64,000 nt of DNA from the NCBI RefSeq assembly GCF_030463535.1, contig NC_132878.1, positions 90,691,507 to 90,755,506 of the forward strand. The letters run 5' to 3'. Origin of the DNA: Salminus brasiliensis (Eukaryota > Chordata > Actinopteri > Characiformes > Bryconidae). The notes under the pieces were generated by a model, which was not told the origin of the DNA, searched no databases, and worked only from the letters and a program-made list of their open reading frames with translations. Position 1 is the first letter of the stretch. Every line of letters starts with the position of its first letter. The position numbers were made by a program, and so were the translations under genes. Positions 58,901 to 64,000 of this stretch are shown piece by piece.

Positions 58901-60799
58901 TACGATTATCTGTTGAATGCCTTGAAAGTGTCTTGTTCCCAAATCACTCTTAACGTATTGAACAAAACATCTGAAAATATTGTTTGGTTTGTGTTTTCTA
59001 AGTTATTATTGTAGATAAAACAAAATCCATAACAAGTGATTCCAAATGTTGGAGTTATAGTCTAGACATTCAGTAGTTCGAAATGTAAAATAATAGTTAG
59101 GTAATGGACCAGAGAACTGAGATTGATCACTGAGCCCAGATGCAGTCAATCAGCTAAGACATGTCTGGTATGTAAAGTTTATGTCTTTAGTTTAGAAAAG
59201 GAGATGCTGAGCTTACACTGCTAACAAACACTGGACTTACACTGTCACCAGTCTCTTCTCTGTAAATCCACACCCAGACACGTCTCTACCTGCTCAACAC
59301 GCATACACATCTTCATTTGCATGACCCAGAAAAATCAATGTGCCTTAGGACATGCCATGTCTTACTTTAGTGCATATAAACAGAGCTGAATGGAGGAACA
59401 GCGATTCTGAGTAAGCACTCTGGTTATGGCTTCAGTGTTTCAGTGTATGAAACCATTACATTTTTTCTTCAAGTAATTTTAGATTTGGTGGTGTATTTAT
59501 GGTGACAGTTAATTTCAGCATTAGCAAATATGTCTTGGCTGATCATTAGATTCTTTACCAAATTTGTTTTGTAAGCCGTGATAGGATCCAGGGAACCTAC
59601 ACGAGTCATCTGAGTTTTAGGCCCTGTCCACATGTGATTAGATTTTATATAGAACGGAAGTTTTCGTCTGCGTTTTGGCCTCCTGTCCACGTGTGGACGA
59701 GGAAGCTGAGCTTTCTGAAAACGTTGACGTTACGACGCATGCTTCCTGTATAGGGCGTGCCTTAGGACACACCATGTCTTACGATGCATAAAATCAGAGC
59801 TGAATGAAGGAACAGCATTTCTGAGTAAGCACTCCGGTTTTGGCTTCAGTGTATAAATAAGGTCTGTCCATGAAATGTATGAAATGTACGACCATTAAAA
59901 AAGGTTTGCTGTTCAACAGATTTTTAAAACATGTAATTTAAGGTTTAGAAGTTTATTTACGGCGGTGAGATTGATAACAGTTAATTCCAGTGTTAGTGTC
60001 TTGGCTGATCATTTGGATGATCGATTTTTTTCACCAAACTTGTTTTGTAAGCCCTGAAAGCCCAACCCTAACAAGCCCAGAGTAATGCTTGGGAAAACAG
60101 AAAACCCATTTGCATTATTATTTTTTTTTTGGATGAACCACTGTCCTTCACATGCAAATGCTTTCTCAACAGCTATGCATGATAGTCTGATATCCTGCCA
60201 TTCAAATGAGTTGGCTGTGCGCTACAGCCCTGCCTACTTACTACAGCCACCTCTTTTCTTATTACATAACTGTAGGGTTAGATAAATAAGCCTGTGTACC
60301 TCATTAACATGTAAGATTTAAAAACAGAAGTGGAGGGCTTTAGAGTTGTATTTGGGACAGGACCTTGGTTGCATTAACTTGATTTACCTCAAATCCTCTT
60401 TTGAGCCTCAGAATCCCCTAAAATCTGCTCCCAAATCTTATTTCTGACTAAAACAAAAAAAACAACAACAGCAAGTTATTAGTCTAGACGGCTTGGTTTG
60501 ATCTAATTCTCCTCAGGCATTGTTTCAGATTCTCTACCTCAGACCAGTTCAGTGAAAAATTGAGATTATCGCCATTTATATGGGTTTCAGTATAGCTTAG
60601 CATGTATGGCTTTGGTTTGTTTCAGAAAAGAAGGTTTCTCATGGTTTTACCTGTATCTGTATGTTCCTCCAGGGTGTGCTATCACATACGGCTCTTACGT
60701 GATGCCCAAATGTTGGGTCAACAGTTGGCTTCACCAGCATTTTGTTCCCATCGCCATCGCCAACACAATCTTCTGCACCAGCATGTCCTGCTACTCCAG
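49905..60799 (+). CDS. paqr6: PAQR6, membrane progestin receptor delta (5' part, four coding exons)
   Basis: PAQR6 is a seven-helix membrane protein of the progestin/adipoQ receptor family that binds steroids at the cell surface. Exons in phase: 49905-49955, 51341-51468, 52336-52541, 60673-60799 (512 nt, 170 complete codons); the rest lies past the window end. The protein starts MLRIKLPRLFDINQVPK. It then has ISGYRHPQSSALDCILSSFQ, the PAQR signature NETVNIWTH, WPLLVYMLLICLYPFTSSCA with the conserved SSCAHTFS, HICYFFDYGALSLYSLG, and FVPIAIANTIFCTSMSCYSR. About three to four membrane helices are visible. PAQR5 is the nearest relative. I choose PAQR6 because of the adjacent SMG5, as in human 1q22, and the DCxLSSFQMTNETVNIWTHF wording. 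The final Cys-Tyr-Ser-Arg codon is split by the intron at 60800. Confidence 0.92.
49956..51340 (+). other. PAQR6 intron 1
   Basis: It contains a minus-strand end of MITE family A (50826-50964) and part of the catgtcttgg-family repeat (51060-51200). No other exon is seen. Confidence 0.7.
50826..50964 (-). mobile_element. MITE family A 5' end, minus orientation, with internal duplication
   Basis: On the plus strand it ends ggggtgtccacatttggac followed by atatagtgt. The agaaggggtgtccaca block is present twice (about 50909-50925 and 50932-50948). Confidence 0.75.
51469..52335 (+). other. PAQR6 intron 2
   Basis: It contains a minus-strand SINE family A copy (52000-52175) and a small MITE family A terminus (52216-52250). 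51830-51960 may be a decayed DNA element (gagtatcggccagtactgat). Confidence 0.65.
52000..52175 (-). mobile_element. tRNA-derived SINE family A, truncated
   Basis: It contains catttaacccatctgtggca, gtgaacacacacaaatacac and cttgctcaagggcttc, matching the 3' half of the 32411-32699 element in reverse complement. Confidence 0.65.
52850..52990 (-). repeat. catgtcttggct-family dispersed repeat
   Basis: It reads gatcagccaagacatctttg, then gagatgctaggctaatgcag, ctaacaaacactggatttag and actgtcaccagtttcagctc. The same order and orientation are found at 59130-59270, and the second half at 56048-56110. Confidence 0.7.
54880..55195 (-). mobile_element. tRNA-derived SINE family C, nearly complete
   Basis: On the minus strand the head is tcagagtggatcagcggtct and aacactacggtccgggggtc, with B box aagtttgaatcccgag; the body has acaattggccgtgctctctc. 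The 3' end reads aaaattgggtcaaaaggggg. A tRNA-derived head is clear. Confidence 0.75.
55548..56030 (+). mobile_element. MITE family A copy 3
   Basis: It begins tacactgtatgttcaaaata and ends gtcccaatacttttgtatag, with the body landmarks gtaatgccaggtgtgggcta, gatcatccaacatcctgacc and atctagtagaaagccttcct. Confidence 0.85.
56971..57183. mobile_element. Mariner-type MITE, 213 bp, near-perfect TIRs
   Basis: The left end tacagtgtatcacaaaagtg (then agcacacccctcacattt) and the right end are inverted copies over about 38 bp with one mismatch. Ends start TA, as for TA-targeting elements. The sequence between the TIRs is non-coding. Confidence 0.92.
58510..58930 (+). mobile_element. L2-like non-LTR retrotransposon 3' end, truncated
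   Basis: Around 58680-58745 the plus strand encodes, with lesions, a GGTSFPWV...LAVFKCRLKTHM-like string. This is the WN-LP...F-K--LKTHL type C-terminus common to L2/CR1/Rex reverse transcriptase proteins. It is followed by a 3' end with ttgctttggatacgattatc and tgttgaatgcc, the L2-type tail. A SINE-like fragment (gggcccttaagcaaggccct) lies just upstream at 58475-58500. Confidence 0.65.
59340..60060 (+). repeat. Tandemly duplicated block in PAQR6 intron 3
   Basis: Copy 1 (59340-59590) and copy 2 (59757-60060) share gtgccttaggaca, catgtcttac, agagctgaatg, ggaacagc, tctgagtaagcactc, tggcttcagtg, then gacagttaattccagtgtta-like and ttggctgatcatt, and accaaa.ttgttttgtaagcc. A MITE-like segment (59615-59735) sits between. 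Confidence 0.8.
59615..59735. repeat. MITE-like repeat (ggccctgtccaca type), copy 1
   Basis: It shares tgagttttaggccctgtcca, gaagttttcgtctgcgtttt and ggcctcctgtccacgtg with 60980-61110. It resembles a common fish MITE. Confidence 0.6.
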
Positions 60800-60979
60800 G
60801 TAGGGAAAGCACTGAGCATCTGAGCAAGTTCTGTAGAATTCTGTAGATGAAATCATGAAGCCATTTAGGAAAGTCATTCGGTGTGGTTTGACATGAGATG
60901 TTTCAAACCTTTCTTGAGAAGCGGTGCTGATAGGAACCAGGGTTTGCTGTTCACTATCCAGAGCCACAAGTGAACCCAC

Positions 60980-61110
60980 ATGAGTTTTAGGCCTCATCCA
61001 CACGTTTCAATGTGTTTTATTAAAAACTGAGGTTTTCCTCTGTGTTTTGGTCTTTTGTCCACATGTAAATCAAAATTTCAGTCACTGAAAACAGAGCTTT
61101 CCAAAAACAC
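60980..61110. repeat. MITE-like repeat (ggccctgtccaca type), copy 2
   Basis: It contains tgagttttaggcctcatcca, gaggttttcctctgtgtttt and ggtcttttgtccacatg, parallel to 59615-59735. Confidence 0.6.
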
Positions 61111-61287
61111 TCTCCAAGGTGGAGATTTTTAAAAGCACTGAAGCCACAACCTGCATGTTTCTGGTTGAATCTCAAATATCTCCTTTCTCCCTGTATAGTG
61201 AACTGCTTCAGTCCTAAAGTAATACACCAACCTCTTCACACTGATTTCAGCACCAGAGTTCAGCACTTTTCTGAAGACACCATGTGT

Positions 61288-61341
61288 GTTAGTGTTGGAC
61301 ACTTGGAATTTGGCCTCCGCCTTTAACCCATCCACGTAGTG

Positions 61342-61382
<41 letters not shown>

Positions 61383-61505
61383 AATTAAACAGTGACAGTG
61401 AGCTCACATGCCTAGAGCGGTGGAGCCTGGCGAGCAGAGAGGGTGAAGGGCCTTGCTCAAGGGCCCAACAGTGACAGACTGCCACCCATAACCGCTAAGC
61501 AACCT
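61288..61505 (-). mobile_element. tRNA-derived SINE family A with expanded CA run
   Basis: It contains cttggaatttggcctccgcc, tttaacccatccacgtagtg, then a CA run (61343-61380), tgaagggccttgctcaaggg, cccaacagtgacagac and the head complement ataaccgctaagca. The microsatellite has grown out of the SINE's own acacac segment. Confidence 0.8.
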
Positions 61506-61657
61506 TCATTCAACCACATAAGAATAAAAATGTAAAAACTGTTACAGATATGTAGTGCTCTGTTTAGATCTAGAACCTGTAGTTTTGTGACGTGTGTAGT
61601 GCACTACATAGGGAGTAGTGTGTAATTCGGGATCAAACCTTTTAAAACCTGTGTTTT

Positions 61658-62526
61658 TGTCATGATCCGCTGGGACTGACAACAATGAGGGTGAACACTC
61701 GCAGGGGATGGACTAAAGCAAGAGAGTTTATTAAACAATAAACAGGGCGGAACACAAGATCAAGCAGCAAAACGTTACAGGATGAAAGTACAACAGAAAC
61801 ACAAACGTGACAACGCAAACCAGGCAAAACAAATGAGCACACCTGTGGCTGGTGAGAGACGAGGGCTAGGCTAGCGTGCCAGGGATGAGCCAGAACAATA
61901 ACGCTAACCAAAACCTACAGGCCGTGCCTGGGTGAAACACTGAAACATAAAAGACAGCGCTAGTCAGGCGCTTCTGAACTTACTTGACTCCAAAGCTGAG
62001 GAAACAGCTACTGAACCCAAACGACAGAACCTATACTACAATAGGGCCAGCTTCCCTGAATACAGGCGATACCTCTAGCCCGTTCTTGAGCTAACGACCT
62101 TGACTAAGCTTTGAGCAGGAAGCGTAGTGAGTTAAGCTCACTCACATGAACTAGCCCCTACAGATCCTTACGGTACACGCCGTCCTTAGATAAGACAGTC
62201 CGAACGGTTCGGCAGATACACAGGATTCCCTAGGCTAAGGAGGTTAGCCTCTATTCCCAAAGGCCGTTGATGAGCCCAACAGATCCAGTCTGAACTATGC
62301 CACACAAGATCCAACACTGAGTCAACCTGAGTTAAAAAGAGTCAAACAGAGTTAATTCTCAGCACTGGCTGCTGGGCTAGCCCTCCTTAAATATATAAGC
62401 CACAGGTGGAACGTATTAACAAAGTGTGAACATAAACACATCAACCCAACCGTAAATCGTGAACATAACATGAACGTAAACTTTAAAAGGTTCCTTTTCA
62501 ACCTAAGAGTCTGTAGGGACATGACA
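61658..62526 (-). mobile_element. Probable solo LTR, 869 bp, minus orientation
   Basis: Read on the minus strand it begins TGTCATGTCCCTACAGACTC and ends AGCGGATCATGACA, the TG...CA form of retroviral-type LTRs with inverted TGTCATG/CATGACA ends. A TATA-like gcttatatatttaagg lies at 62385-62400, and an AATAAA lies at 61727-61732 about 70 nt before the 3' end. No internal retroelement genes adjoin it, and I see no matching target duplication. A non-LTR origin is not excluded. Confidence 0.5.
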
Positions 62527-64000
62527 TGACTGTGACTGATAGACTTGAAGTCTCATGAACTCCGTTTTCTTCTTCCTTCTTCATGGTGTTTCTCTTTCTG
62601 AGGTACTGTCGTCTCATACAGGGCTAGCATGCTCATGCATTCATTTCCGTCATATTCTTCGGATGAAATCTTCCTCATATCATGTTAATGATGGTAAAAT
62701 AGTGGTCAAATATTTTTTGAGGGACACATTTGACTTAAAACACTCTGTATGTGTCTTTCTGTCATAAATGGATTTGAAAAATGTATGATTTAGGCCAAAA
62801 CCTTGTCATAAGACAAGGCCTCAGGCAGTGTATTTATAGCTTCTAATAGCTTTCTGAGATGTAGCTTTTAGAGAGTCTGGTTCTGATCACCACCACTGTG
62901 AACACTTCTGACCCATGACTTTGTTTACATCTTAGCTGTTGAATTATGTAGAAATGATGGAATTCCCTTTTGACACTTTGACAGTTTTAGTGTTTCTTAA
63001 CCACCATTTATTTGCTGCTGTTGTTCTTTTTGCTTTTTGACCTAATGTGACTCTGACGGTTCTTTACATTGCGGTAAAGGTTCATGCTGAATGGACCAAT
63101 AGAAATGCTCCCAAATGACTGAAATGATGAATAGAATGAAAATATTAAACTTTCATCTAAAATCGATGTAGAACTCATTGCTTTCTATAGGCTGTCGTAA
63201 TTGCTGTGAGCGTGGACAACCATCTTCATATTACATTATAATGTCCATCTTCATATTACATATACAATAAGCAGAGGTCCAAGAACTGAACATTAAAATT
63301 CAGCCAGTAGAGCACAAACAATGGGCAGTGTTTATAATGTGCTCTTATGTATAAAACATGTGGGGTATCAAATGATTTTTTTTTTGTTGCTAATAATCTT
63401 GTATAATTGCATATTGTTAAATTCAATAAACCAAACATTTTATTTCATGGTATTTTCTATCAAGTTTTCTCTGAAAAATGATCTGGTTAGACCCCAAAAT
63501 GGGGCATGGTTTTTAAACTCGTCATCTTTTTCACCGCTCATATATACATATACATTACTTGCCCTTGTTATATCATGTCCTTTACATGTCTGAATAACCA
63601 ACAGCATTGAGAAATCTAATTTTGAAAAGAGGAGTGCAGCTTAAAAGGCAAATTGCTGTTAATTCCCTCAGCATCACTGGGTTAATTTCTGTATTATTAC
63701 TGATTGGATGGCTCAGTTGTTCTTTCCAACCAGTGCAATTGTTATGGTATTAACAATTTACTCAAGCTAATGAATTACACAGTCAGTACCAGTGCAACAC
63801 AAGTGGGTTGGGTAATAGAGGAACCAGTTGCAGAGTCGGATGGAACAGCATTATGTGGAAGGCATGTTTAATTTGACTGGCATCCACATGAGACCCAGGA
63901 GTGGCATCAAGCCTGGAGGCAATAAAAAAAAAATGCTGAGACAGCTGAGCTGTAATAGCACTGTGAACCATTGGCATTCTCTGTATTGGTACCTTCCTTA

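Larger units (their letters stand above)
52542..60672 (+). other. PAQR6 intron 3, 8.1 kb
   Basis: The intron is repeat-rich. It holds catgtcttggct-family repeats (52850-52990, 53240-53370, 59095-59330, 59510-59590, 59990-60060), SINE C (54880-55195), MITE A (55548-56030), a mariner MITE (56971-57183), an L2-like LINE end (58510-58930) and a tandem duplication (59340-60060). 53400-54060, 56170-56960 and 57185-58430 show no exon or named repeat. Confidence 0.65.
60800..64000 (+). other. PAQR6 intron 4 (continues past window)
   Basis: No PAQR6 exon 5 was found. The intron holds a MITE-like repeat (60980-61110), SINE family A with a CA run (61288-61505) and a probable LTR (61658-62526). From 62530 to 64000 the sequence is AT-rich with no exon or named repeat. 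Confidence 0.7.

Noticed and set aside
60602..60823. Overlapping open frames around PAQR6 exon 4 in three frames
   Set aside because: Only the frame that continues exon 3 in phase gives the PAQR sequence; the others are shadows.

Overview
This is vertebrate nuclear DNA, almost certainly from a ray-finned fish. Coding exons are short, GT-AG spliced and separated by AT-rich introns full of fish-type MITEs, tRNA-derived SINEs, Tc1 relics and microsatellites. The repeat mix suggests an otophysan fish, perhaps a characiform, but that assignment is weak. No bacterial, plasmid, phage or CRISPR features are present.

The window holds two protein-coding genes, both on the + strand. SMG5 (nonsense-mediated mRNA decay factor, EST1B) is complete. 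Its 22 coding exons run from the ATG at 621 to the TGA at 25987 and encode 1102 residues. A CpG-rich leader lies upstream (about 200-620), and the 3' UTR runs to an AATAAA at 27132. PAQR6 (membrane progestin receptor delta) starts at 49905. Its first four coding exons, 170 complete codons, lie at 49905-49955, 51341-51468, 52336-52541 and 60673-60799; the rest is beyond the window. SMG5 followed by PAQR6 on the same strand matches the human 1q22 order, so this is conserved synteny. The two genes do unrelated jobs: cytoplasmic mRNA surveillance, and a seven-helix steroid-binding membrane receptor.

Layout: 1-620 promoter and leader of SMG5; 621-25987 SMG5 exons and introns; 25988 to about 27155 SMG5 3' UTR; about 27160-49700 a gene-poor spacer in which I see no coding exon, only repeats and some apparently unique sequence; 49700-64000 the 5' half of PAQR6 with large introns.

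What is left is mainly repeat archaeology. I could delimit several elements from the sequence itself: a 213-bp mariner-type MITE, two hAT-type MITEs with 8-bp target duplications, a Harbinger-like MITE with TTA duplications, a nested three-element insertion in SMG5 intron 17, a probable solo LTR in PAQR6 intron 4, a broken Tc1 transposase, at least three tRNA-SINE families, an L2-like LINE 3' end, and local duplications of 100 to 330 bp. A degenerate telomere-like TTAGGG array of about 330 bp lies in SMG5 intron 11. I found no convincing new biological system. The most testable observations are the SMG5 acidic/poly-Q expansion, the telomere-like intronic array, the short uORF in the PAQR6 leader, and the nested and duplicated repeat structures.
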